From assembly GCA_035719045.1 (NCBI GenBank), contig DASTGO010000181.1:1-11180 (forward strand): a stretch of DNA of 11,180 nt, given 5' to 3'. Of this stretch, positions 1 to 5,655 are shown piece after piece (the stretch's first letter is position 1; every line of letters starts with the position of its first letter). The notes under the pieces were generated by a model that had not been told where the DNA came from, did no database searches, and was given only the letters and a program-made list of their open reading frames with translations. The stretch comes from DASTGO01 sp035719045 (GTDB taxonomy: Bacteria; Actinomycetota; Actinomycetes; Actinomycetales; Kineosporiaceae). The position numbers and the translations under genes were made by a program.

Positions 1-432
1 TTCCCGGTTGCGGGGCAGCAGCGCGATCCGCCGCAGCACGGGCGGCAGGGCCCGGCCGATCCCTCGGGTGGCCTTCTCGCTCATCCGGACCCGGCAGCCG
101 TCCTCGTCGGGGAGCACCTCGATGACCACTGCGGCCTCGCCCATCGGCCAGGCCCGGGCCTGAAGGGCGAGCCGTCGCGGCCGGTCGACCTCGACGACGC
201 TGGTGATGTCGTCGAGGACCAGGGGCCACACCCCGAACGAGTGGTGGATCCGCGCGCCGAGCCGCGGCCAGCCCGGGTCGACGTCCCGGATGGCCGACGC
301 CCCGACCACCCAGCCGGCATAGGACCAGCCGTCCGCCAGCACCTGGAACACCGCCTCGGCGGAGGTGGCGCACCGGCGTTCGACGGTCAGCGCACCGTTC
401 CGCACGGAGGCCTTCTGCCCGGCCGTGGTCAC
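1..432 (-). CDS. SRPBCC family protein (polyketide cyclase/dehydrase-like), C-terminus cut by window edge
   Basis: Read from a GTG at 432, the minus strand is open to base 1 (144 codons) and begins VTTAGQKASVRNGALTVERR. The segment around residues 35-70 (ADGWSYAGWVVGASAIRDVD, then WPRLGARIHHSFGVWPL) is typical of a small actinobacterial SRPBCC subgroup with a START/Bet v1-like helix-grip fold that encloses a hydrophobic ligand. The visible end (LLPRNRE) is near the usual C-terminus, so probably only about 10-20 residues are missing. No catalytic residues can be named and the ligand is unknown; the protein has no signal peptide and should be cytoplasmic. The GTG overlaps the stop of the upstream SDR gene by 4 bases (GTGA, 429-432), so the two are probably translationally coupled and co-transcribed. 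Family assignment is firm; function is not. Confidence 0.85.
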   Translation of the reverse strand, partial: MTTAGQKASVRNGALTVERRCATSAEAVFQVLADGWSYAGWVVGASAIRDVDPGWPRLGARIHHSFGVWPLVLDDITSVVEVDRPRRLALQARAWPMGEAAVVIEVLPDEDGCRVRMSEKATRGIGRALPPVLRRIALLPRNRE

Positions 433-1277
433 AGCACCGGCCGCCCGCCGGTGACGGCCACCCGGGCACCGGAGATGTAGCTGGCCTCGTCGCTGGCGAG
501 CAGCACGTACACCGGGGCCAGCTCGACCGGTTGCCCCGGCCGGCCGAGCGGGGTGTTGCCGCCGAAGGACTCCACCTTGGAATCCGGCATGGTGGCGGGG
601 ATGAGTGGGGTCCACACCGGTCCCGGAGCCACCGAGTTCACCCGGATCCCGCGCGGGCCCAGCAGTTGCGCGAGGCTGGCGGCGAGGTTCGCGATGGCCG
701 CCTTCGTCGCCGCGTACGGGGCAAGGGTGGGTGATGGCATGTCCGAGTTGACCGACGAGCTGGCGATGATCGAGCCGCCGGAACCCATATGCGGCAGGGC
801 GGCCTTCACCAGGTGGAACATCGCGGACAGGTTCGTGCCGAGGGTCAGGTCCCACTCCTCGTCGGGGATCTCCTCGAAGGTCTCGTGGGTCATCTGGTAA
901 GCGGCGTTGTGCACCAGGACGTCGATCCGCCCGAACTCGCCGACCGCGGCCCCGATCACCTGCCGGCAGTGGGCCGGATCCGCGAGGTCCCCGCTGACCA
1001 GGACGGCCCGCCGCCCGGCCTCCTCGACGTAGTGCGCCGTGTCCTGGGCGTCGGCATCCTCCACCCCCGCCCCGAGGTAGGAGATGAGGACGTCGGCACC
1101 CTCCCGGGCGTAGGCGATCGCCACCGCCCGGCCGATCCCGCTGTCGCCGCCGGTGATCACGGCGACCTTGCCGGTCAGCCGGCCGCTGCCGCGGTAGCTG
1201 GTTTCCCCGCAGTCCGGCCGGGGCTCCATCACCCGCTGGGTGCCGGGTGGTTCCTGATGCTGTGCCGGCTGGCTCAT
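429..1277 (-). CDS. SDR family oxidoreductase, general stress protein 39-like
   Basis: A 282-residue classical/extended-N-terminus short-chain dehydrogenase. Visible motifs are the Rossmann nucleotide-binding glycine motif TGGDSGIG (42-49), the NAA motif (N124), structural/catalytic N149, catalytic S175, Y188 and K192 (YAATK, with the usual 13-residue Ser-Tyr spacing), and the APGPVWTPL segment (217-225). The roughly 30-residue N-terminal extension before the Rossmann fold, the HNAAYQ form of the Asn motif and the C-terminal ASDEASYISGARVAVTGG are characteristic of the YdaD (GSP39)/YhdF-type SDRs. It should be a cytosolic NAD(P)(H)-dependent oxidoreductase of unknown substrate. The ATG at 1277 is preceded by a GAGAGGGG-type ribosome site. 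It is the first gene of a pair with the SRPBCC gene (4-base GTGA overlap). A sigma-B-like promoter at 1316-1341 lies just upstream, matching the stress association of the family in Bacillus (inference). Confidence 0.92.
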   Translation of the reverse strand: MSQPAQHQEPPGTQRVMEPRPDCGETSYRGSGRLTGKVAVITGGDSGIGRAVAIAYAREGADVLISYLGAGVEDADAQDTAHYVEEAGRRAVLVSGDLADPAHCRQVIGAAVGEFGRIDVLVHNAAYQMTHETFEEIPDEEWDLTLGTNLSAMFHLVKAALPHMGSGGSIIASSSVNSDMPSPTLAPYAATKAAIANLAASLAQLLGPRGIRVNSVAPGPVWTPLIPATMPDSKVESFGGNTPLGRPGQPVELAPVYVLLASDEASYISGARVAVTGGRPVL

Positions 1278-1315
1278 CGCTGCCGCCCCTCTCGCCGATG
1301 CCGTCAGCGCGGGCA

Positions 1316-1341
1316 GTTCCCCCTGCGCGGGCGGGGAAACC
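1316..1341 (-). promoter_or_regulatory. Candidate sigma-B/sigma-F-type promoter of the SDR operon
   Basis: On the minus strand, GGTTT (1341-1337) is followed after 15 bases by GGGAAC (1321-1316). This resembles the actinobacterial general-stress sigma consensus (GTTT, 14-17 bases, GGGTAT or GGGAAT). A start of transcription near 1309 would leave a leader of about 32 bases before the ATG at 1277. It is called by pattern and position only. Confidence 0.5.
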
Positions 1342-1394
1342 GGCTCACCCCACCCGGCGCGGGCACCTGGCGCAGGCCCCCGGCAGCACGACGA

Positions 1395-1430
1395 AGGCGC
1401 GGGCCGAGGAGTCTTCCTCAGCCCGCGCCT
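1395..1430 (-). terminator. Hairpin terminator downstream of the DUF397 gene
   Basis: AGGCGCGGGC (1395-1404) pairs perfectly with GCCCGCGCCT (1421-1430). After a single C/A mismatch, GAGGA (1406-1410) pairs with TCCTC (1415-1419) around a GTCT loop. The long GC-rich stem 40 bases after the DUF397 stop should end the Scr1/DUF397 transcript and insulate the SDR operon. No T-tract follows, as is common in actinomycetes; the structure is symmetric and could work from either side. Confidence 0.7.
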
Positions 1431-1469
1431 GTTCGTGCGGGAGCGTGTCCGGCGGTCGTGGCCGGGGTG

Positions 1470-1679
1470 TCAGATCTCGAACTCGCCGTCGTGGACGCCG
1501 CCGATGAAGGCCCTCCACTCGGCTTCGGTGAAGTGCAGGACGGCTGCGTCGGGGTTCTTGCTGTCCCGGACGAGGATCTCCCCGGTGTGCGGGAGCAGGT
1601 TGGTAGCGACCTCGACGCAGTTACCTCCGTTCCCGGAACGGCGGCTCTTGCGCCAGATCGGTGCGGGCGTGGCGGTCAC
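1470..1679 (-). CDS. DUF397 domain protein (Scr2-like partner of the XRE regulator)
   Basis: A 69-residue protein with the full DUF397 signature: WRKSRRSGNGGNCVEVA (9-25), VRDSKNPDAAVLHF (37-50), then EWRAFIGGV (54-62) and a short acidic C-terminus GEFEI. DUF397 proteins are small actinomycete-specific partners encoded directly after Scr1/WhiJ-type XRE regulators. Such pairs affect development and antibiotic production in Streptomyces, and some are described as toxin-antitoxin-like; the biochemical activity is unknown. Here the GTG start at 1679 overlaps the TGA of the regulator gene (GTGA, 1676-1679), with an AAAGGA ribosome site 8 bases before it inside that gene. Co-expression and probable direct interaction with the regulator are inferred from this layout and the family pattern. 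Confidence 0.9.
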   Translation of the reverse strand: MTATPAPIWRKSRRSGNGGNCVEVATNLLPHTGEILVRDSKNPDAAVLHFTEAEWRAFIGGVHDGEFEI

Positions 1680-2575
1680 GGGGTCAATCCTTTCAAGGTG
1701 GTGATGAGCTGCCGCGAGTCCTCGTGGCTGAGGACTTTGGTCATCAAGTCGTCCCAGATCAGGTCATAGACCCTGATCTCGGCCGGTTTCGTCAGGTACA
1801 TGGCACCCGTAGGACTGTCCACGTACGCCAAGGGCGGTTCCAACGCCTCACCAGTCATCGGGTTCGGCGGGAAGCGAAGCAATGAGAAGCCGCCGCTCGA
1901 TGCCATGCCCGCGTGTATGCCCGCGTTCCATGGAAGAACCTGCAGGATGACGTTTGCCCGCTGAGTGATGTCAAGCAGGTGCTGCAGTTGCTCGTGGGCC
2001 AGCTCGCCTGCCCCGACCACACGGTGGAGGGCGGCTTCGGAGATCACGACTTCCAGGCGAGGGGCTCGCGGTCGGGTCAGTAGCGACTGTCGGTCCATCC
2101 GCGCCTCTGTTCGACGCTGGATCTCCGGACCGTCCAGCAGGCCATGCGGAACCCGCGTGATGGCTTCCGCATAGGCGCGGGTCTGCAGCAGTCCGGGCAG
2201 GAGTTCCGGTTCGTACTGGTAGATGGTCTCCGCAGCGTCTTCGAGGCTGACGTACAGGCCGAACCAGCCGGGCAGTTCCGTCTCGGTGTAGTCGTGCCAC
2301 CAGCTCTTGCGGCGGCCGTTGCGGGTCTCGGCGGTGAGGGCGAGCAGAACCTCCCGGTCCTTGTCCGCCGCGCCGTAGACATCGAGCATCTGCCGGACGT
2401 CGACCTCGCGGAACCGCACCCCTTCGTCGCCTTCCTCCATCCGGCTGATCGTGGCGCGCGAACGCTCCAGTCGCCGGGCGGCCTCCTCCTGGGTCAGGCC
2501 CGCAGCCTGCCGCAGGGCGACGAACCGGCGACCGATATGCCGCCGGACCAGGGCAGATCCCGTGGCCTCTGTCAC
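1676..2575 (-). CDS. Scr1-family XRE transcriptional regulator (HTH + DUF5753)
   Basis: A 299-residue DNA-binding regulator. An XRE/lambda-repressor-like helix-turn-helix spans residues about 14-70 (FVALRQAAGLTQEEAARRLE, then RSRATISRMEEG). It is followed by the Scr1/DUF5753 sensor-like domain (about 100-295) with the hallmark segments WWHDY, YEPELLPGLLQTRAYAEA, LEVVISEAALHR and PTGAMYL. This is the 'antitoxin-like' partner in Scr1/DUF397 gene pairs. The GTG at 2575 is chosen because a strong GAGGAG sits 8-10 bases before it. An in-frame GTG at 2620 would add 15 residues, but its purine stretch is almost adjacent to the start codon. The gene is divergent from the DUF3846-like gene and overlaps the DUF397 gene by 4 bases. 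Its own promoter, and perhaps an autoregulatory operator, should lie in 2576-2815. Confidence 0.92.
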   Translation of the reverse strand: MTEATGSALVRRHIGRRFVALRQAAGLTQEEAARRLERSRATISRMEEGDEGVRFREVDVRQMLDVYGAADKDREVLLALTAETRNGRRKSWWHDYTETELPGWFGLYVSLEDAAETIYQYEPELLPGLLQTRAYAEAITRVPHGLLDGPEIQRRTEARMDRQSLLTRPRAPRLEVVISEAALHRVVGAGELAHEQLQHLLDITQRANVILQVLPWNAGIHAGMASSGGFSLLRFPPNPMTGEALEPPLAYVDSPTGAMYLTKPAEIRVYDLIWDDLMTKVLSHEDSRQLITTLKGLTP

Positions 2576-2620
2576 GCCCTCAACTCCTCGCGATGAGCGA
2601 CTGTACCGCCCAATTGTCAC

Positions 2621-2815
2621 ACCTCTACGGCCGTTTGAGACAGAGCGATCTGAGTCGACTTTGAAAGTTCAGCTAGAAATGAGCGGTATCAAACTAGGCG
2701 TTGCTATTTGACTCGTCTCGGCGGAGACTGGGGCGCGGCGGGACCGCCATCAGCGGGATGACGCGGCGGCGGCCCCGCCCTCCAACAGCTCCGCAGCGGC
2801 GAGAGGCAGCAGCCC
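2621..2815. promoter_or_regulatory. Divergent promoter/operator region between the Scr1-type regulator and the DUF3846-like gene
   Basis: The segment 2630-2715 is clearly richer in A/T than the coding DNA on either side, as expected for a control region. It contains a perfect 11-base dyad ACTTTGAAAGT (2658-2668). TTTGA (2660-2664) is also mirrored by TCAAA (2689-2693), and TTTGA recurs at about 2634, 2660 and 2707, roughly every 37 bases. No hexamer pair with good spacing could be chosen with confidence. Bases 2716-2815 are GC-rich with nothing further recognisable apart from a modest GAGAGG ribosome site before the ATG at 2816. Confidence 0.5.
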
Positions 2816-3307
2816 ATGCAGACCGCAGCCCCTGACACCTCCGGGACCGCTTCGCCCCGCAGGACCATCCGGGTCCTGCTCGTCCCGGCCGATGCCGCAG
2901 GCCCGGTGGAAGTGGTGACGGTCGCAGACTCGGCCCGGGCGATCAGCGACACCCTGGGCGGCTACCTGCTGGACGACAGCACGATCGGCTCACTTCCACC
3001 CGGCGAACTCTTCACCGTGTACCGAGCGGATGACGTCTCGACCCTGGCTGACAACCCTCGCGCCGCGGCCCTGGTGGCACGCCTGGGCCTGGTGGGCCGC
3101 CGACTGCAGGCCCGGCTGCGGGGACCGGTTCTGGTCGCGGGGCTCGACCCCACCACCGGCGGCGACCTCGACGTTCCGGTGGGCATCCTCACCGCCGCCC
3201 AACAGGTGGGGCTGAGGATCACAGGCCCAGGGGTGCCCCCAAGGAGGTACCTACCGACGCACGAGCGAAGTGCCCCGACTCCGACAACCCCGTCAACCAT
3301 GGGTTGA
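2816..3307 (+). CDS. Small DUF3846-like protein with an atypical C-terminal tail
   Basis: A 163-residue cytosolic protein without signal peptide or membrane segment. The core (about 17-125) begins with a beta-strand TIRVLLVPA, has LGGYLLDD (47-54), NPRAAALVARL (80-90) and RGPVLVAGLD (102-111). This order resembles DUF3846, a small domain found in actinobacteria and their phages with no established function; the match is by eye and tentative. The last 30 residues (ITGPGVPPRRYLPTHERS onward) do not look like the domain. Their codons (AGG AGG, CTA, CGA, AGT, ACA, TCA) break the strong G/C third-position bias of the rest, suggesting the tail derives from formerly non-coding DNA. The gene is divergent from the Scr1-type regulator, and its stop codon (3305-3307) lies inside the first dyad of the next gene's promoter. 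ATG at 2816 is preceded by AGAGG. Confidence 0.65.
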   Translation: MQTAAPDTSGTASPRRTIRVLLVPADAAGPVEVVTVADSARAISDTLGGYLLDDSTIGSLPPGELFTVYRADDVSTLADNPRAAALVARLGLVGRRLQARLRGPVLVAGLDPTTGGDLDVPVGILTAAQQVGLRITGPGVPPRRYLPTHERSAPTPTTPSTMG

Positions 3308-3341
3308 CGGTGGCTGTGCGTCAACTTACGGTTGACGCATG
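3291..3341 (+). promoter_or_regulatory. Operator-covered leaderless promoter of the HTH-ClpN gene
   Basis: TTGACG (3304-3309) and TACGGT (3327-3332) form a -35/-10 pair with an exact 17-base spacer. The A of the start ATG (3339) is 7 bases after the -10 hexamer, so the transcript should begin at the start codon; there is no ribosome site in front of it. Two dyads with the same half-site cover this promoter. CGTCAACC / GGTTGACG (arms 3291-3298 and 3302-3309, 3-base loop) covers the -35. TGCGTCAAC / GTTGACGCA (arms 3317-3325 and 3331-3339, 5-base loop) covers the -10 to +1. Their centres are 28 bases apart. This is a classic repression architecture; autoregulation by the downstream HTH protein is an inference. 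Confidence 0.75.
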
Positions 3342-4193
3342 ACTGACTCCAGGCACCCGTCCGAACCCGAACCCACCACCCCCGAACCCGACCCCGCACC
3401 AGCCGCACCCGCACCAGCCGCACCCGAGACCCCGGCCGAGCCGTCCCACGGCAGCGCCTCCCGGGCACCGGTCCGGCTGGATGACCTGATCCACGCCATC
3501 ACCCGCGGGCACGAGACCGCCCTGGACCAGCTCACCGGTGCGGTCCTGGTGGCCGAGCACCTGGGCGAGCTCGCCGACCACCTGATCGGCCACTTCGTCG
3601 ACCAGGCCCGCCGGTCCGGGGCGTCCTGGACCGAGATCGGCCGCAGCCTCGGCGTCACCAAGCAGGCCGCCCAGAAGCGGTTCGTGCCCAAGGAGTCGGC
3701 AGCGGTAGGTGACCTGGACCCGTCCCAGGGCTTCTCCCGGTTCACTCCGCGGGCCCGGCACGTGGTCATGGCCGCCCAGGACGCCGCACGGGCAGCGGGC
3801 AACGACCGGATCACCCCCGCCCACCTCGTCCTCGGACTGCTCACCGAGCCGGAGGCGCTGGCCGCCCGGGCGATCACCGAGCAGGGTGTCTCCCTGGACC
3901 GGATCCGGGAGGTGACCACCCAGACGCTGCCGGAACGGGTGGCCGAGGTCCCGGACCTCATCCCGTTCGACGGCCAGGCGAAGAAGGCACTGGAACTGAC
4001 CTTCCGGCAGGCCCTGCGGCTGGGCCACAACTACATCGGGACCGAGCATCTGCTGCTGGCCCTGCTCGACCTGGAGGACGGCACCGGCGTGCTGGCCGGC
4101 CTCGGCGTGGACCGGTCACGGGTCGAGGAGTCCGTGACGGCCGCACTGGCCCGCCTCACGGCGCAGCCCCCGGCACCGGACGAAACGCCCTGA
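3339..4193 (+). CDS. HTH-ClpN protein: helix-turn-helix plus two Clp N-terminal repeats, no ATPase
   Basis: A 284-residue protein. Residues 1-44 are a Pro/Ala/Glu-rich, probably disordered arm. Residues about 47-117 are helical and end in a helix-turn-helix (GASWTEIGRSLGVTKQAAQ, 94-112). Two Clp-N (ClpA/ClpB/ClpC N-domain) repeats follow, about 133-200 (FTPRARHVVMAAQDAARAAG, then ITPAHLVLGLL) and 207-272 (FDGQAKKALELTFRQA, then YIGTEHLLLALL). The AAA+ ATPase modules of Clp proteins are absent. This is a known actinobacterial stand-alone architecture in which the Clp-N part may bind adaptors, substrates or a partner Clp protein while the HTH binds DNA; the actual target is not established. The ATG at 3339 has no Shine-Dalgarno and coincides with the predicted transcription start, so translation is probably leaderless. 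Self-repression through the two dyads over the promoter is likely. A 15-base duplication encodes two APAAP-type units in the arm. Confidence 0.85.
   Translation: MTDSRHPSEPEPTTPEPDPAPAAPAPAAPETPAEPSHGSASRAPVRLDDLIHAITRGHETALDQLTGAVLVAEHLGELADHLIGHFVDQARRSGASWTEIGRSLGVTKQAAQKRFVPKESAAVGDLDPSQGFSRFTPRARHVVMAAQDAARAAGNDRITPAHLVLGLLTEPEALAARAITEQGVSLDRIREVTTQTLPERVAEVPDLIPFDGQAKKALELTFRQALRLGHNYIGTEHLLLALLDLEDGTGVLAGLGVDRSRVEESVTAALARLTAQPPAPDETP
3395..3424 (+). repeat. 15-base tandem duplication in the disordered arm of the HTH-ClpN gene
   Basis: CGCACCAGCCGCACC occurs twice in direct succession (3395-3409 and 3410-3424) without mismatch. It keeps the reading frame and encodes a repeated five-residue Pro/Ala unit. 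Such repeats arise easily by slippage in disordered linkers. Confidence 0.9.
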
Positions 4194-4423
4194 AAACCCG
4201 GCGCAGTCCGTCGGACCCCAGGACTACGGTGACCGGGCATGGCGAGCCACCCCAGTCTTGCGGGGAGCCGCCCCGGGGGAGGGGCGAGAGGCGGGGTCCT
4301 CGCCGGTCCTGTCGAGGCGGGCAGCACGGCGATGAGTCCCGGACCCCCTGGCCGGTCTCACCGTCGGAACACCCACTTGATCGCCAGGTCGAGCAAGAAA
4401 TGCAGGTGAGCTTTCCATATTCG
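4194..4423. other. Non-coding gap between the HTH-ClpN gene and the ABC exporter
   Basis: The 364-base gap before the exporter start has no convincing gene. A short inverted repeat AGTCC/GGACT (4205-4209 with 4221-4225) after the HTH-ClpN stop could be a weak terminator. From about 4375 to 4450 the base composition becomes noticeably richer in A/T, which marks the exporter promoter region described separately. A small open frame from ATG 4239 (about 59 codons) lacks a ribosome site, normal codon bias and any recognisable motif. Confidence 0.5.
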
Positions 4424-4463
4424 CAAGTGTCACTTGACAATCAGGCAAGAGCGCGGCCACTCT
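4420..4463 (+). promoter_or_regulatory. Candidate promoter with overlapping dyad operator for the ABC exporter operon
   Basis: A perfect consensus -35 TTGACA (4434-4439) is followed after 18 bases by CACTCT (4458-4463), a moderate -10. The 13-base perfect dyad CAAGTG-T-CACTTG (4424-4436) overlaps the -35, and outer bases TT/AA (4420-4421 and 4439-4440) extend the symmetry. Transcription would start near 4470, leaving about 88 bases of leader before the preferred GTG at 4558. The position of the dyad suggests a repressor. No regulator gene sits beside the operon, so its identity is unknown. Confidence 0.5.
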
Positions 4464-4557
4464 GGGCGAAGTGGACGTCCACCCCGCCCGCCTGTACCGG
4501 CTCGGGGGGCACCCGACCGGGCGCGGCAGTCCCGCCGTGACCACCGAGGAGTTCATC

Positions 4558-5655
4558 GTGATCCGTGCACGAGGTCTCGTGCAGACCTTCCAGACCCGCA
4601 AGGGCCGGACCAGGCGTGAGGTCCGCGCCGTCGACGGCGTCGACCTGGACGTCGCCGAGGGCGAGGTCGTCGCCTTCCTGGGCCCGAACGGGGCAGGCAA
4701 GACCACCACGCTGCGGATGCTCACCACCCTGCTGCGGCCCACGGCCGGATCGGCCACCGTCGCCGGCTTCGACGTGGTCGACCAGGCCGAGGAGGTCCGG
4801 CGCCGGATCGGCTACGTGTCCCAGACCGGCGGGGCGTTCAGCGGCGCCCGGGCCGGTGACGAGGTGATGGACCACGGCATGCTGTACGGCCGGTCCCGCC
4901 GCGAGGTCCAGCACCGCGGGCGGGAGCTGTTCGAGCAGTTCCAGCTCGACGGCCTGTGGGACCGGCAGCCGAAGACCATGTCCGGCGGGCAGAAGCGCCG
5001 GCTGGACATCGTCATGGGGCTGATCCACTCGCCCACCCTGGTCTTCCTCGACGAGCCCACCACCGGGCTGGACCCGCAGGCCCGGGCCAACCTCTGGCAG
5101 CACATCGCCGACCTGCGCACCCAACGCGGGGCGACGGTGTTCCTCACCACGCACTACCTCGATGAGGCCGACACCCTCAGCGACAGGATCGTCATCATCG
5201 ACCGGGGCCGGATCGTTGCGGCCGACACCGCCGACAACCTCAAGGCCCAGGTCGCCGGAGACCTGATCGATCTGGAGATGGCCGACCCGGCACAGGTGAG
5301 CCCGGCGGCGCAGCGACTGTCCGCGATCGCCGAACCACCCCGGCACGGGCTGCCCGGGGTCGAGGTGGACGGCAACCACGTCCGTGGACGGGTGCAGCGG
5401 GCGGGCCGGGCCGTCCCCGGGCTGCTGCGCGACCTCGAGGCCGCCGGGATCACCCTGGAGGCGATCGAGGTGCACCGGCCGACCCTCGACGACGTGTTCC
5501 TCACCCTCACCGGCCGGTCCCTGCGCGATGCGGAGGCCACCCCCGAGGAGCACGAGGCCGGCGACCCGCACGTCGCCGGCCCGGCTCCCGGCCCGCTGCC
5601 CGGGGGCGAGGCCGACCCCTCCGGTTCGTCCGCCCTGACAGGAGCCGACCGATGA
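4558..5655 (+). CDS. ABC transporter ATP-binding protein, DrrA (daunorubicin resistance) family
   Basis: A 365-residue cytosolic nucleotide-binding subunit of an ABC-2 exporter. It carries Walker A GPNGAGKTT (42-50), the Q-loop GYVSQ (85-89), the signature SGGQKRR (142-148), Walker B LVFLDEP (161-167), the D-loop GLD (170-172) and the switch His in TTHYLDEAD (H199). The C-terminal extension with IEVHRPTLDDVFLTLTGRSL (about 308-327) is typical of the DrrA family; an acidic, Pro/Gly-rich tail of about 35 residues follows. The GTG at 4558 is chosen because GAGGAG (4546-4551) lies 6 bases before it and the family's N-terminus fits. An in-frame GTG at 4471 would add 29 residues with no matching ribosome site. 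The stop overlaps the permease start (ATGA, 5652-5655), so the two form a two-gene exporter. Substrate is unknown; drugs, lipids or peptides are all possible. Confidence 0.93.
   Translation: MIRARGLVQTFQTRKGRTRREVRAVDGVDLDVAEGEVVAFLGPNGAGKTTTLRMLTTLLRPTAGSATVAGFDVVDQAEEVRRRIGYVSQTGGAFSGARAGDEVMDHGMLYGRSRREVQHRGRELFEQFQLDGLWDRQPKTMSGGQKRRLDIVMGLIHSPTLVFLDEPTTGLDPQARANLWQHIADLRTQRGATVFLTTHYLDEADTLSDRIVIIDRGRIVAADTADNLKAQVAGDLIDLEMADPAQVSPAAQRLSAIAEPPRHGLPGVEVDGNHVRGRVQRAGRAVPGLLRDLEAAGITLEAIEVHRPTLDDVFLTLTGRSLRDAEATPEEHEAGDPHVAGPAPGPLPGGEADPSGSSALTGADR

Noticed and set aside
789..1769. Plus-strand open frame of about 326 codons crossing the SDR gene, the terminator and the DUF397 gene
   Set aside because: It crosses two well-supported minus-strand genes and a terminator, and its translation has no recognisable domain.
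2576..2620. GTG at 2620 as start of the Scr1-type regulator
   Set aside because: It would add 15 residues outside the HTH fold, and its AGAGGT is almost adjacent to the start codon, whereas the GTG at 2575 has a well-spaced GAGGAG.
3241..3248. Perfect Shine-Dalgarno-like AAGGAGGT inside the tail of the DUF3846-like gene
   Set aside because: No ATG, GTG or TTG follows at 5-12 bases, and the next gene has its own well-placed, probably leaderless start 90 bases further on.
4239..4418. Small plus-strand open frame (about 59 codons, ATG 4239) in the gap before the ABC exporter, preceded by a TACGGT-like element
   Set aside because: There is no matching -35, no ribosome site, no usual codon bias and no motif in the translation.
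4471..4557. Upstream GTG (4471) as the start of the ABC ATPase, possibly as a leaderless start just after the proposed promoter
   Set aside because: The extra 29 residues do not resemble the family N-terminus, while the GTG at 4558 has GAGGAG at ideal spacing. A leaderless isoform cannot be excluded.
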